Positions 44,319-53,771 of a stretch of 64,000 nucleotides of DNA are shown here, in pieces. Each line of letters begins with the position of its first letter. Position 1 is the first letter of the stretch. The position numbers and the translations under genes were made by a program. The DNA is taken from the NCBI RefSeq assembly GCF_900103615.1, contig NZ_FNGW01000001.1, positions 62,001 to 126,000 on the forward strand. Reading direction: 5' to 3'. Source of the stretch: Romboutsia lituseburensis DSM 797. GTDB taxonomy: Bacteria; Bacillota; Clostridia; Peptostreptococcales; Peptostreptococcaceae. The notes beneath the pieces are model-generated. The model was given only the letters and a program-made list of their open reading frames with translations. It was not told the DNA's origin and ran no database searches.

Positions 44319-44360
44319 ATGAGTAAAGTCTCTTTATTTAAATAAAGAGACTTTACTCAT
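44319..44360. terminator. Terminator after the agu operon
   Basis: Perfect 42-base palindrome, 21 bp per arm (ATGAGTAAAGTCTC at the outside, TTTAAA at centre), 21 bases after the minus-strand carbamoyltransferase stop codon. Confidence 0.9.
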
Positions 44361-44381
44361 TTAAGTTATCGTATTATATTT

Positions 44382-45461
44382 TTATACTAAATTAATTTCC
44401 TCAACATCATTTATAGTTATATTTTCTAAGAAATTATTTAAAGCATCTTCATGTTTTTTAATAGTTTCTTCAGATGGTTTTTGTATGTGATTATAAGTAA
44501 AATATACTAATATAGCCATTTGTGCTGTTAATCTATTTTCAGCTTCATCAAATATTACAGATTGGCTACCATTCATAACTTCTCTTGTACATTCTCTTTG
44601 ATCATTAGCTGGTAGGCAGTGCATAAATAAAGCATTCTTACCTGCCATATCCATAATTTCTTGAGTAACTACATACTTAGGCATGAATGTAGTTAACCTT
44701 TCTTCTTTTTCATCTTCTTGGCCAAACCAGTAGAAACTATCTGCAACAACTATATCAGAACCTCTAACAGCCTCAACATCGTCTGTAACTATTAATTCTC
44801 CACCTGATGTTTCACAATTTTTTATAGCTATATCTTGCCACTCTTTAGGCATTTGATATTTTTTAGGTCCTATATGCTTATACTTCATGCCTAATTGAGT
44901 ACATATAAACGCTAGTGATGAGCATACATTTGTTGCGTCTCCCATGAAACTTACTGTTAAATCTTCTAACTTTTTACCTTCAGGTAAATGTTCTATCATA
45001 GTAAATACATCTGCTAACATTTGAGTTGGATGTAGCCAATCACATAGTCCATTTACAACTGGAACTGTTGAATACTCTGCAAGTCCTGCCACTGTAGAGT
45101 GATTATCAACTCTAGCCATCATCATATCAACCATTCTTGATAAAACCTTTGATGTGTCTTCTAAACTTTCTTTAGCTCCTAAATGTATATCCTTTGGTGA
45201 TAAAAATAGAGCATGACCTCCAAGTATAGTAGCTGCCGTTTCAAAAGATACTCTTGTTCTTGTTGATGGCTGTTCAAATATCATTGCTATTGATTTTCCT
45301 TTAAATAATTGAGGAACTGCATTGTCTTTTCTAGCTTCTTTTAAAAGTCTCATTAACTCAAATAGTTCTAATAACTCTTTTTTACTTAAGTCTTGTGTAT
45401 CTAAAAAGTGTCTTAATCCTTTCTTGTTAAGATCTGTCGCACTTGATACTGGTAATTTCAT
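44382..45461 (-). CDS. aguB: Putrescine carbamoyltransferase
   Basis: A 359-residue transcarbamylase. IFEQPSTRTRVSFETA (residues 62-77) binds carbamoyl phosphate, LCDWLHPTQMLADV supplies HPTQ, and LFMHCLPAND the catalytic Cys region. Segments such as MIEHLPEGKKLED, MGDATNVCSSL and KNCETSGGELIVTDD track putrescine carbamoyltransferase more closely than ornithine carbamoyltransferase, and the C-terminal helix of about 30 residues is a PTC feature. It splits N-carbamoylputrescine with phosphate to putrescine and carbamoyl phosphate. It follows agmatine deiminase in one operon. The carbamate kinase that would harvest ATP is not in this window. Confidence 0.88.
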   Translation of the reverse strand: MKLPVSSATDLNKKGLRHFLDTQDLSKKELLELFELMRLLKEARKDNAVPQLFKGKSIAMIFEQPSTRTRVSFETAATILGGHALFLSPKDIHLGAKESLEDTSKVLSRMVDMMMARVDNHSTVAGLAEYSTVPVVNGLCDWLHPTQMLADVFTMIEHLPEGKKLEDLTVSFMGDATNVCSSLAFICTQLGMKYKHIGPKKYQMPKEWQDIAIKNCETSGGELIVTDDVEAVRGSDIVVADSFYWFGQEDEKEERLTTFMPKYVVTQEIMDMAGKNALFMHCLPANDQRECTREVMNGSQSVIFDEAENRLTAQMAILVYFTYNHIQKPSEETIKKHEDALNNFLENITINDVEEINLV

Positions 45462-45528
45462 AATAATTTCCCCCTTATATTTTAATAACTTTTTATATTT
45501 AAATTTTTATATTTTAATAATAAATAAT

Positions 45529-46620
45529 TTAAGCTTTGGGTTGCTGTTGAGTTATACAATGAATGTTTCCTCCACCAAGAAGAATCTCTCTAGCATAAAC
45601 GCCTACTATTTTCCTATTAGGAAAACAACTCTTAAGTGTATCTATAGCTTTTTCATCATTAGGGTCATTAAATAGAGGTAATACTACTCCACCATTTGCT
45701 ATATAAAAGTTTGCATAAGATGCTGCCAAACGATCTCCTTCTTGTCGTGGTAAAGTTCCATCTATAGCATCAACACCTTCACTTTCTTCTTTTGTTATCA
45801 ATATGTTTGAAGGCAGCATTAGCTTTATAACTTCAATCTTTCTACCTTTTGCATCTATTTCATTACTTAAAATTTCATAAGCTTTTTGACATATTTCATA
45901 TTGTGGATCATTTTTATCATCAGTCCAAGCCAAAACAACTTTTCCTGGTGCTACATAATGTATAATGTTATCTACATGCCCATTAGTTTCATCATTGTAA
46001 ATTCCTAGTGGTATCCAAATAATCTTTTCAAGATTTAAGTATTCTTTTAATACATTTTCTATTTCGTTTCTTGATAGATCCGGGTTACGGCCTTCACTTA
46101 ATAAACATTCTTCAGTAACTATTAAAGTACCCTCACCATCAACGTGTATAGATCCACCTTCTAATACAAAATCGTCTAATCTATATCTATCTTTTTGCTC
46201 TATTTCACATACCTTTCTAGCTACATGATCATCTTTATCCCATGGAAAATATAATCCATCTACTAAACCTCCCCATGCATTAAATGACCAGTCAACACCT
46301 CTTACTTCATTTCCATTAGTTACAAAAGTAGGCCCACAATCACGAATCCATGAATCATTATTGGACATTTCAACTAGTCTTACATTTTCTGGTAACATGT
46401 TTCTAGCATTATCATATTGTTCATTACTTACACATACAGTAACTGATTCAAATTCACTAATAGCTTTGGCAACTTCCACAAATACCTTTTGAGCAGGTTT
46501 TGCACCAAGTCTCCAGTTATCAGTTCTCTCTGGCCATATTATCCAGCATCCATCATGTGGTTCAAATTCCCCTGGCATTCTAAATCCATCTAGTTTTGGA
46601 GTAGAGTTTAAAGTTTTCAT
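45529..46620 (-). CDS. aguA: Agmatine deiminase
   Basis: A 363-residue pentein-fold guanidino-modifying enzyme. [20 protein letters not shown] opens the domain; [29 protein letters not shown] and the catalytic Cys355 in [15 protein letters not shown] are family marks. It hydrolyses agmatine to N-carbamoylputrescine and ammonia. Its ATG overlaps the stop codon of the antiporter gene by one base, so the two are translationally coupled. Ammonia and ATP production by this route help acid tolerance in related gut bacteria. Confidence 0.95.
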   Translation of the reverse strand: MKTLNSTPKLDGFRMPGEFEPHDGCWIIWPERTDNWRLGAKPAQKVFVEVAKAISEFESVTVCVSNEQYDNARNMLPENVRLVEMSNNDSWIRDCGPTFVTNGNEVRGVDWSFNAWGGLVDGLYFPWDKDDHVARKVCEIEQKDRYRLDDFVLEGGSIHVDGEGTLIVTEECLLSEGRNPDLSRNEIENVLKEYLNLEKIIWIPLGIYNDETNGHVDNIIHYVAPGKVVLAWTDDKNDPQYEICQKAYEILSNEIDAKGRKIEVIKLMLPSNILITKEESEGVDAIDGTLPRQEGDRLAASYANFYIANGGVVLPLFNDPNDEKAIDTLKSCFPNRKIVGVYAREILLGGGNIHCITQQQPKA

Positions 46621-48008
46621 TATATTCCATTCCCTTCTTTTTTATTATTTCTATTTTTATCTCTTATTAAAAACTCTCCTATTATAAAGAAAATAATTGA
46701 GCCTATTGTTATCGGTAATGTTTCAGATAAAGCTTCTTTTTCAAAGCTAAGTGGAATAGCTATAAAAATTATAGATATAATAATCATAACCATAGGAAGT
46801 ATTGCTAAAATTTTTAATATAAAATTACTTCCACTAACTTTAAATGGTCTTTCTCTGTCTGGATCTATTTTTCTAAGTTTTAAAAATGCAGGAAATACTG
46901 GTAAGTATGCTGCTAAGAACATTACAAGATTTAAAGCAAAGAAACTCCAGAATAAATCTTGGTTAGGTAAAAACATAGCTAATAATACTACAGCTGATGC
47001 TACTGTTCCATTCATTATTGCTGCACCTGTTGGCATATCATTTTTTTTACTCTTTTTAGCAAATACCTTGGGCATATCTCCATTTAAAGCTGCATAACAA
47101 GCAACATTATTTACACCAAGTGACCAAGAAATCATATTTCCAAATAAGCTTAATAAGAATAAAACACTCATAACTGATATAAACATTCCTCCACTTTTAC
47201 CAGTCAATAGCTGTAAACTATCTATCAATCCACTACTAGTACTTACTTCTGATGTCGGTATTGCAACGCCTATTCCAAATGCTGAAAATATATATATTGC
47301 TGCTATTACAATTCCCCCTACAATAATAGCTTGCGGGATTTGTTTTTTAGGATTTTCCATTTCATCTGCAAAAGTACATACAACTTCAAATCCTAAGAAG
47401 TTAAATAATATAACTGAAATAAAAGATAAACTGTTTAAATCAATTGATGGAAGCAAAGACTCTAATGTATATTCATTTGCAACTCCATGATTTATAGCTC
47501 CATATATACCAAGCCCACCTACTACTACTGCTAATAAAACTTTAATAACTGCTGCGCCATTTAATATCCAAACGCTATCACATACTGGATAAAAACTAAT
47601 AGCTACTACAATCCATATAAATGCTAGTTCAATAATTAATGAAGGTACTAATCCTACTTCACATCCAAATACAATACCTAATATTTCCGGGAAAATTACT
47701 GCTAATGATGCCATCCATAAAGGAAAATTAATCCAATAATACCAAGAAGCTCTTCCTCCCCACTTTTTGCCGAATGCCTTTCTAATCCAATCGTATAAAC
47801 CACCATCGCCATTATAAGTAGTCCCTAATTCAGAAGATATAAGACCATAAGGCAAAAGAAACGTTAACATTAAGAATATCCACCAAAAGTATTGGGAATT
47901 TCCTATAGCAGCTACCGGAGCTGCTGCTTCTGCAACAAATACTACACAAATTACGGATAAAATGGCATCTGTTAACTTAAACTTTTTCTTGTTTTGAATT
48001 TGGTTCAT
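46620..48008 (-). CDS. aguD: APC family agmatine/putrescine antiporter
   Basis: A 462-residue amino acid-polyamine-organocation transporter with about twelve membrane segments ([36 protein letters not shown]). First gene of the aguD-aguA-aguB operon, so exchange of external agmatine for internal putrescine is the expected function. The motif [12 protein letters not shown] after helix 6 is typical for APC exchangers. Specificity rests on operon context. Confidence 0.85.
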   Translation of the reverse strand: MNQIQNKKKFKLTDAILSVICVVFVAEAAAPVAAIGNSQYFWWIFLMLTFLLPYGLISSELGTTYNGDGGLYDWIRKAFGKKWGGRASWYYWINFPLWMASLAVIFPEILGIVFGCEVGLVPSLIIELAFIWIVVAISFYPVCDSVWILNGAAVIKVLLAVVVGGLGIYGAINHGVANEYTLESLLPSIDLNSLSFISVILFNFLGFEVVCTFADEMENPKKQIPQAIIVGGIVIAAIYIFSAFGIGVAIPTSEVSTSSGLIDSLQLLTGKSGGMFISVMSVLFLLSLFGNMISWSLGVNNVACYAALNGDMPKVFAKKSKKNDMPTGAAIMNGTVASAVVLLAMFLPNQDLFWSFFALNLVMFLAAYLPVFPAFLKLRKIDPDRERPFKVSGSNFILKILAILPMVMIIISIIFIAIPLSFEKEALSETLPITIGSIIFFIIGEFLIRDKNRNNKKEGNGI

Positions 48009-48263
48009 TTTTTATCCCCTCTTAAAATTATTCTTTTATATCAAGTTTGCTACCAACTAACCTGCTTACAACTCAATAATAGCGACTAAACCCATGAGTT
48101 TAGAATCTATCCTTTCTACTACTTTAGGTATTATTTATTTATATCTAAGTTTTTTTGTCTAATAATATCTAAACTTACCTTCTGTATAAGTTGTATTAAA
48201 TTTATAGCTATAGTAAACTTATTATATATAGGTACTAAAAATTGGTAGAAAGGTGGTGGTACC

Positions 48264-49247
48264 ATGGATATTACACTTTTTATTTACAATATTTTTCTAA
48301 TAATTTTATATACATGTGCTATTGTGTATTCTTTTCATTTGAATGTATGTAAGAAACAACCTTTATATTTAGCTATAAACGTTATGTTTGTATTGTTTAT
48401 ACTTGATAATGTAATCATTTATATGACAGAGTTTTTTGATAAGTTTTCTAGCTTCTATGACCTGCAGTTTATGACTATCCCCTCTTTTAAGACATTAATT
48501 ATGATGTCTATTGTAATAGTTTATTTTCTAATCCAAAAGTATACATTAAATAAAAGCTTTACAACGCTAGATTATTTAATGCTTGCACTACTTTCAATAT
48601 GTGTTTTATTTATTCCTTTAGCGCTTAATGGTGCTCTTATGGTGTGGAGTTATTACCTACCTTATCAACTTATAACAATTTATTTAAGCTTAGTTGGCCT
48701 TAAGTACATAAAAAGCAATTCTAATTTATTAAATAAAAATCCGTACATGAATTTATATAAAAAAATACTTAAATATACGTTAATATTTTCCTTTCTAATT
48801 ATTATTGAGGATACTATTGTTATTTTTTCATTTGATGTATACTCAGATATATTAGTTAAAATTAATAATAGAAGTGTATCAGAAGATATATTAACAATTA
48901 TTTATGCTGTATACGCTATTAAGTACTGCTCTAGTAAAATTAATTCGTTATTAAAAGTAGAAAATAATGTTTCAAATGAAACTAAAAATATAGATTTTAT
49001 AAGCTCTGCGTTTTACGAATTTGTACAACACTATAATTTGACTAATAGAGAACAAGATATTTTAAAATTATTATTACAAAATAAAAATAATCAAGAAATT
49101 AGCGAAAACCTATTCATATCGATTGGAACTGTTAAGACTCATATCCATAATATTTTTCAAAAGGTTGATGTGAGTAAAAGAAATATGTTAATTGATATAT
49201 ATAAAGAATTTGATTCAGATATCTCAAATATAACATCTGAAACATAA
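48264..49247 (+). CDS. aguR: LuxR-type membrane regulator of the agmatine genes
   Basis: A 327-residue protein with about seven membrane segments in residues 1-230 and a C-terminal LuxR helix-turn-helix (LTNREQDILKLLLQNKNNQE, LFISIGTVKTHIHNIFQKVD; about 260-320). Membrane LuxR-type one-component sensors of this length (AguR) control agmatine deiminase genes in enterococci; it is divergent from aguD across a 255-base gap. It likely senses agmatine at the membrane and activates the operon. Start lies after AAAGGTGGTGGTACC, within a small inverted repeat GGTAC/GTACC that may slow translation. Confidence 0.82.
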   Translation: MDITLFIYNIFLIILYTCAIVYSFHLNVCKKQPLYLAINVMFVLFILDNVIIYMTEFFDKFSSFYDLQFMTIPSFKTLIMMSIVIVYFLIQKYTLNKSFTTLDYLMLALLSICVLFIPLALNGALMVWSYYLPYQLITIYLSLVGLKYIKSNSNLLNKNPYMNLYKKILKYTLIFSFLIIIEDTIVIFSFDVYSDILVKINNRSVSEDILTIIYAVYAIKYCSSKINSLLKVENNVSNETKNIDFISSAFYEFVQHYNLTNREQDILKLLLQNKNNQEISENLFISIGTVKTHIHNIFQKVDVSKRNMLIDIYKEFDSDISNITSET

Positions 49248-49260
49248 TTTTTATAACAAA

Positions 49261-49308
49261 AAATCCTATATAGCTATACACATTCAGTGTATTTACTATA
49301 TAGGATTT
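49261..49308. terminator. Bidirectional terminator between the LuxR gene and the permease gene
   Basis: AAATCCTATATAG and CTATATAGGATTT form a 13-bp outer stem with an inner TACAC/GTGTA pair; between converging genes. Confidence 0.85.
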
Positions 49309-49329
49309 ATTAAACCTAATTATTTATTA

Positions 49330-50790
49330 TTATTGTTGAATTGTTGACTGGCTTTCTTCCTTTGCATTACTCTTTCTAGCCATTGCAGGTAAGATTAAAC
49401 CTATACCCACTAATACTATAGGAGTTAAAAGATTTAAAGCTACTTTAAACATCCATTCTGAACTAAATGCAGCTACATCTGTTGGGAACATCCCCATTAT
49501 ACATGCAAATGCAGTAAATGCAAAGCACCATAAACCAATTATAAATCCAACTTTATCACTTTTTACAAACTTATAATCAGTCTTAAATTTGCTACTAGCT
49601 TTCTTAAGTCCCATATAAGCTAAGAATACCCATAAGTATCTCATTGGCATAACAACAGCATTTAACTTAGTTAATGTAATGAATAACTCATTTGTATTAC
49701 CTATACCTAAAGCTGGAACTATTATTAATATAGAAACTAGTATAGCAGTCATTATATAACCATTTACTAATACACCATTTTTATTAGTTTTTGATAAAGA
49801 TTTAGGTATAAAGTTTGAATCAGCTTCAGCTAATAATACTCTAAGAGGAGCATCTATTGAGAATACTAAAGCAGATAATTGAGCAGCTGTATTTGCTAAT
49901 GCATATATTATAACAAATATACTACCTAAACCAAAATGTTCTCCTAATAATTGGAATGCATAATATGCACCGTTCATCATTAAGTCTTCTGGTATTTCAT
50001 TAGCATTGAATATCATACCCATTGCTACTGAACCTAAAAGAGCACAAACTGCAACCATTCCAGCTAAAACTAACATTCCTTTAGGGAAGTTTTTAGATGG
50101 GTCTTTAGTATTATTTACATATGGAGCAATTTTTTCGCATCCTCCAACCGCAAACACTAACATTGCTAAAGTCGTTAAGTAGTTAAAATCAAATTTAGGT
50201 ATAAATGAGTTCATTGTTATATTTGGCGTTGCAACTTTTCCTGTTATAGCTGGAGCTGCTAGTCCTAAAACTATAAATAATAATGACATAACAAACATTG
50301 ACGTACCTGCAATGTTACCAATAACCTTTAGTGTCTTAACACCCTTTGTTGATACATATAAAAATACTAGGAATATTACTAACACAATTGACTGTAAAAT
50401 AATTGGATTCAATTCTTTTATAGTTGTAGCCCATGCTCCTGATGGATTAACCGCCCAAGAAAGAGCTACCATTAAACCTAGTGGTTTTTGAGCTAAATAA
50501 GGAATATGTACAACCCAATATGTCCACCCTGCCATAAATGCAAGCATAGGTGTTGTAGTTGATCTTATCCAAGCTGATACACCACCTTGAGAATCCTTAA
50601 ATGCAGAACCCAACTCCCCTACCATCAGTGTATATGGTACAAAATATAGTCCTATCATAAGTACCCATGAAAATACTACTGTAAGACCTTGTGTTGCGAA
50701 GTTTAGTACTACATTACCAAACCCCCATACCATGACAAACCCCATAAGGGCTATATTTCGCCATGTTAAATTTCTGTTTTGATCTGACAT
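49330..50790 (-). CDS. APC family amino acid permease
   Basis: A 486-residue transporter with about twelve membrane segments (MGFVMVWGFGNVVLNFATQG; VFAVGGCEKIAPYVNNTKDP). The N-terminal pattern and the KDPSKNFPKGMLVLA motif put it in the amino-acid/GABA antiporter branch. It differs clearly from aguD and is transcribed from its own promoter. Substrate unknown; proximity to agmatine genes makes an amino acid or polyamine-precursor exchanger plausible. Confidence 0.85.
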   Translation of the reverse strand: MSDQNRNLTWRNIALMGFVMVWGFGNVVLNFATQGLTVVFSWVLMIGLYFVPYTLMVGELGSAFKDSQGGVSAWIRSTTTPMLAFMAGWTYWVVHIPYLAQKPLGLMVALSWAVNPSGAWATTIKELNPIILQSIVLVIFLVFLYVSTKGVKTLKVIGNIAGTSMFVMSLLFIVLGLAAPAITGKVATPNITMNSFIPKFDFNYLTTLAMLVFAVGGCEKIAPYVNNTKDPSKNFPKGMLVLAGMVAVCALLGSVAMGMIFNANEIPEDLMMNGAYYAFQLLGEHFGLGSIFVIIYALANTAAQLSALVFSIDAPLRVLLAEADSNFIPKSLSKTNKNGVLVNGYIMTAILVSILIIVPALGIGNTNELFITLTKLNAVVMPMRYLWVFLAYMGLKKASSKFKTDYKFVKSDKVGFIIGLWCFAFTAFACIMGMFPTDVAAFSSEWMFKVALNLLTPIVLVGIGLILPAMARKSNAKEESQSTIQQ

Positions 50791-50861
50791 GCTATTCCCT
50801 CCAAAAATTTGATTAAGTTGCTGTTGTGCTATTAAATTTAAAAATGTTCATTTTCAATATA

Positions 50862-50890
50862 ATTATAATCATGCTTTACTATTAAGACAA
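50862..50890 (-). promoter_or_regulatory. Sigma-A promoter of the APC permease gene
   Basis: On the minus strand -35 TTGTCT (50890-50885), 17-base spacer and -10 TATAAT (50867-50862), 72 bases before the start codon. The remaining upstream gap to the MarR promoter is AT-rich with nothing else recognised. Confidence 0.7.
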
Positions 50891-51204
50891 TGTTTTAAGT
50901 TCGTCATATTTCTATCTTTTTTTACTTTTTATTTCAAATTATATCATTGCCATCTTAACTTTATTATCAAAATGATACAAAATATACATAAATATTTTTT
51001 CTATATAGAAAAATTACTTTACCCGTACTAAATTATTTATATATATTTTTATGATTTATTGCATATTACATAACAAAAATTAACCATATCAATAAATTAT
51101 TTTTAAAAAATAAACTTTATGTTTTTTTATAATTTGAATATATTATTTTATTTTTTATTTTACTTCTATTTTAAATTTTTGTTAAATTTTATTAATTTAT
51201 TTTA

Positions 51205-51234
51205 GTTGCGCGCGCAACAACTATAAGTTATAAT
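51205..51234 (+). promoter_or_regulatory. MarR gene promoter with GC palindrome operator on the -35 box
   Basis: GTTGCGCGCGCAAC (51205-51218) is a perfect 14-base palindrome in a run of AT-rich sequence. It covers the -35 box TTGCGC (51206-51211); a 17-base spacer leads to -10 TATAAT (51229-51234). The MarR protein downstream probably binds here and represses itself and the flavodoxin gene. Confidence 0.8.
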
Positions 51235-51260
51235 AATTTATATCGTAAGGAGGTAGTAAC

Positions 51261-51695
51261 ATGAAAAAATTTCAGCCAATTGGAGACTTGATATTCTTTA
51301 TATCTAAAGAGCTAAAAACAAGAATGGATGAAGGATTAAAGGATAGAAAATTAGGTCAAGGCCAAACCTCAACTATAATGGCAATACTCAAATTAAAAGA
51401 TACTAAAGATTTAGGTCAAGATGCATTATCTAGAGAAATGGGAATAAATAAAGCAAATACAAGTAGAAATTTAGCCAAGCTAAATCAAAATGGATTTATA
51501 AATATAACACCTGATTTAAACGATCAAAGAAAAAAACAAATAGAGCTAACACCTAAAGCATTTGAGGAAATTAATAGTATTTCAAAAGTACTTCAAAATA
51601 TTCATTCTGATATGATCGAAGGATTAAGTGACGAAGAACTTACATGTACTATGAATACCTTAATTAAAATGCGAGATAATTTATGCAAGAAATAA
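51261..51695 (+). CDS. MarR family transcriptional regulator
   Basis: A 144-residue winged-helix protein: LGQDALSREMGINKANTSRN is the recognition helix region and NITPDLNDQRKKQIELTPKA the wing with the D-R pair. Strong AAGGAGG site before the ATG. It is followed after 22 bases by a flavodoxin/ferredoxin gene, and its own promoter contains a striking GCGCGC palindrome over the -35 box, so it is very likely an autorepressor of the pair, released by a redox or small-molecule signal. Confidence 0.92.
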   Translation: MKKFQPIGDLIFFISKELKTRMDEGLKDRKLGQGQTSTIMAILKLKDTKDLGQDALSREMGINKANTSRNLAKLNQNGFINITPDLNDQRKKQIELTPKAFEEINSISKVLQNIHSDMIEGLSDEELTCTMNTLIKMRDNLCKK

Positions 51696-51717
51696 TATAT
51701 GATTGGAGTTAATTAAT

Positions 51718-52476
51718 ATGAAAATAAAAATGATACATTTTTCTGGAACAGGAAATACAAAATATATAGCAACTTACTTAGGTGATAAATTAAAAGCAAA
51801 TAATCATAATGTCAGTATATCTAGTATAGAAGAAAACCCAACAATAGAAAAAGATATCGATCTTTTAGTTATAGGTGGACCAATATATGTAGGAAATGTA
51901 CCTGAAAAACTTTTAAATTGGGTAAATAAAAATATTCCTAACTCTAATGCAAATTGCATAGTTTATACAACTTCTGTCGTAGCAGGTAACGCATATGGAG
52001 TTGATTCACTAGCTAAAAAGCTAGCTAAGAAAGGATATAATATATTAGCTAAAGAAGTTTGTTTAATGCCTGGTAACCTTTATTTTGGTAAATACCATCA
52101 ATTTAGTAGAGATGAAATTAATGAAATTCTAAAAAACATTAATAAACAACTTGATGAATTAGCTATTAAAATACACTTAAATAACTTTGAAAACACTGAA
52201 TTTGAAAATAAAGGCGTTTTAGTAAAAGATTTTCTAGCTGATACATTCTCTGTTATGGCTAAATTTATGGGTAAGAATTTTTCAGCTGATGACACTTGTG
52301 TAAAATGCGGTTTATGCATCAAAAGCTGTCCTCAAGGAAATATACATTATGACAAGAATAACAACATTAAATTTTCTAATAAATGCATGATGTGTACTAG
52401 ATGTATACATATTTGTCCTAAAAATGCTATAAATTATAAAGGTGTAAAATACGATCAATACTCTCTTTTTGAATAA
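51718..52476 (+). CDS. EFR1-type flavodoxin plus 4Fe-4S ferredoxin protein
   Basis: A 252-residue two-domain electron carrier. Residues 1-150 are a flavodoxin fold (MIHFSGTGNTKYIATYLGD, the FMN phosphate loop; VIGGPIYVGNVPEKLL). Residues 195-245 have two ferredoxin clusters: CVKCGLCIKSCPQGNI and CMMCTRCIHICPKNAI. The fusion is found widely in clostridia and may pass electrons between ferredoxin and flavin partners. Upstream TTG at 51703 lies in the ribosome site TTGGAGTT, so the ATG is taken. It is co-transcribed with the MarR gene and ends in a very strong terminator. Confidence 0.92.
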   Translation: MKIKMIHFSGTGNTKYIATYLGDKLKANNHNVSISSIEENPTIEKDIDLLVIGGPIYVGNVPEKLLNWVNKNIPNSNANCIVYTTSVVAGNAYGVDSLAKKLAKKGYNILAKEVCLMPGNLYFGKYHQFSRDEINEILKNINKQLDELAIKIHLNNFENTEFENKGVLVKDFLADTFSVMAKFMGKNFSADDTCVKCGLCIKSCPQGNIHYDKNNNIKFSNKCMMCTRCIHICPKNAINYKGVKYDQYSLFE

Positions 52477-52485
52477 TAAATTATA

Positions 52486-52537
52486 AATAAAGATGTGTTC
52501 AAATTTATGTAAAAATAAATTTGAACACATCTTTATT
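52486..52537. terminator. Terminator after the flavodoxin/ferredoxin gene
   Basis: Perfect 22-bp stem, arms with AAAGATGTGTTCAAATTTA, around an 8-base loop. Confidence 0.95.
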
Positions 52538-52650
52538 CTTTATACTTTTCAAATTATTTAAATATAAATCTATCAATTAAAATGAGAATTTACTATACTA
52601 TAAATATACTATATTATAATAAAAAGAATATAAAGAAAGGTATTAAGTAT

Positions 52651-53424
52651 ATGAGTTTATTAAAAAAAGCTATGGCAAATGTTTTAGGAGTTGGGGGTGC
52701 TAAGGTAAATGCTGTTTTATCTAATACAAGTACTACTCCTGGTGGAAATGTAGAAGGATATATTAATATATGTGCAGGTCAAGTAACTCAGCAAATAAAA
52801 GCTGTATCTATTGACGTAAAAACAAGGTACAAAAAAGAATGTGATGATAAAGAATTTAATGTAGATTGTACTATTCAGAAATTTAATATTAATGTAAATA
52901 AAGAATTTCAGCCTGGTGAAGAAATTAAAATTCCATTTAGCTTTAACTTAGATTTAAACTGCCCTATTACTAAAGGTCATTCTAATATATGGCTATCTAC
53001 TAGATTAGATATTGAAAATGCAGTTGATAATTTAGATGGTGATAAATTAATGGTCTTACCTAATACAAGTATAACAAATGTTCTTGAAGCCGTCGATAGA
53101 CTAGGTTTCAGAATTAGAGAAGTTGAAAATGTTTATGATAAATATGGATTTAGCAATCACAAGTTTGTACAGGAATTTGAATATTACCCAAGTCAAAACT
53201 TTAGATCTAAACTTGATGAATTAGAAGTTGTGCTTGTATATGATTCAAATGGAATGAATGTATTTTTACAAATTGACAGAAGAGCTAGAAACTTAGGAAG
53301 TAGCATATTAGAAAAGTTAAGCTTAGACGAATCTAATGTGAAAATTCACTTTACTCATAATGAGTTACATAATGTAGATTGTATTTACAATGAAATTTTA
53401 AATACTTTAAGAAAATATTCTTAA
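52651..53424 (+). CDS. spo0M: Sporulation-control protein Spo0M (arrestin fold)
   Basis: A 257-residue Spo0M-family protein. The start MSLLKKAMANVLGVGGAKVN, the arrestin-like strands (TTPGGNVEGYINICAGQVTQ, FQPGEEIKIPFSFNLDLNCP) and the mid-protein motif TRLDIENAVDNLDGDKL are as in Spo0M of Bacillus. Spo0M acts in the cytoplasm in sporulation and stress control. A longer frame with start at 52582 lacks a ribosome site; AAAGAAAGG precedes the chosen ATG. Its presence fits a spore former. Confidence 0.88.
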   Translation: MSLLKKAMANVLGVGGAKVNAVLSNTSTTPGGNVEGYINICAGQVTQQIKAVSIDVKTRYKKECDDKEFNVDCTIQKFNINVNKEFQPGEEIKIPFSFNLDLNCPITKGHSNIWLSTRLDIENAVDNLDGDKLMVLPNTSITNVLEAVDRLGFRIREVENVYDKYGFSNHKFVQEFEYYPSQNFRSKLDELEVVLVYDSNGMNVFLQIDRRARNLGSSILEKLSLDESNVKIHFTHNELHNVDCIYNEILNTLRKYS

Positions 53425-53429
53425 TATAA

Positions 53430-53472
53430 TACTCCCCCTACCTAAAATTTTTATAGGTAGGGGGGGAGTTTA
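53430..53472. terminator. Bidirectional terminator after spo0M
   Basis: ACTCCCCC-TACCTA and TAGGTA-GGGGGGAGT form a GC-rich stem with a single bulged G, between converging spo0M and BFD-like genes. Confidence 0.85.
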
Positions 53473-53476
53473 CTTT

Positions 53477-53671
53477 TTATTTTATATAAAGCCTATTTAA
53501 TATCACCTTTAATGCAGTTAATTCAGCTTTGTCTTTGCATCTTTTGCAAGACGTTCCCATCTTAGTTTCTTTTATCATTTCTTCAACACTATTACATCCA
53601 TTTTCTTTTGCTTTTATTAAATCTTTAACTGTTACGTTAAAGCATCCACATACTCTTTCATTAACATCCAT
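53477..53671 (-). CDS. BFD-like [2Fe-2S]-binding protein
   Basis: A 64-residue protein of bacterioferritin-associated-ferredoxin type: RVCGCFNVTVKDLIKAKENG has the CxC pair and MGTSCKRCKDKAEL the CxxC pair, four ligands for a 2Fe-2S cluster; the spacing matches stand-alone BFD domains. In known systems such domains take electrons from ferredoxin reductases or regulate iron release. Clear ribosome site (GGAGGTATCTT before ATG). Single-gene unit. Confidence 0.85.
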   Translation of the reverse strand: MDVNERVCGCFNVTVKDLIKAKENGCNSVEEMIKETKMGTSCKRCKDKAELTALKVILNRLYIK

Positions 53672-53771
53672 AAGATACCTCCAAAATTAAGATATATATT
53701 ATTTATACCCAAAAGGTTCTTATATACACTTTTATATTTAATTGCCTTGAATTTATTTTATAAGTTTATTT

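Noticed and set aside
45322-45675. 117-codon plus frame across the aguB start
   Set aside because: Antisense to the start of aguB and end of aguA, no ribosome site.
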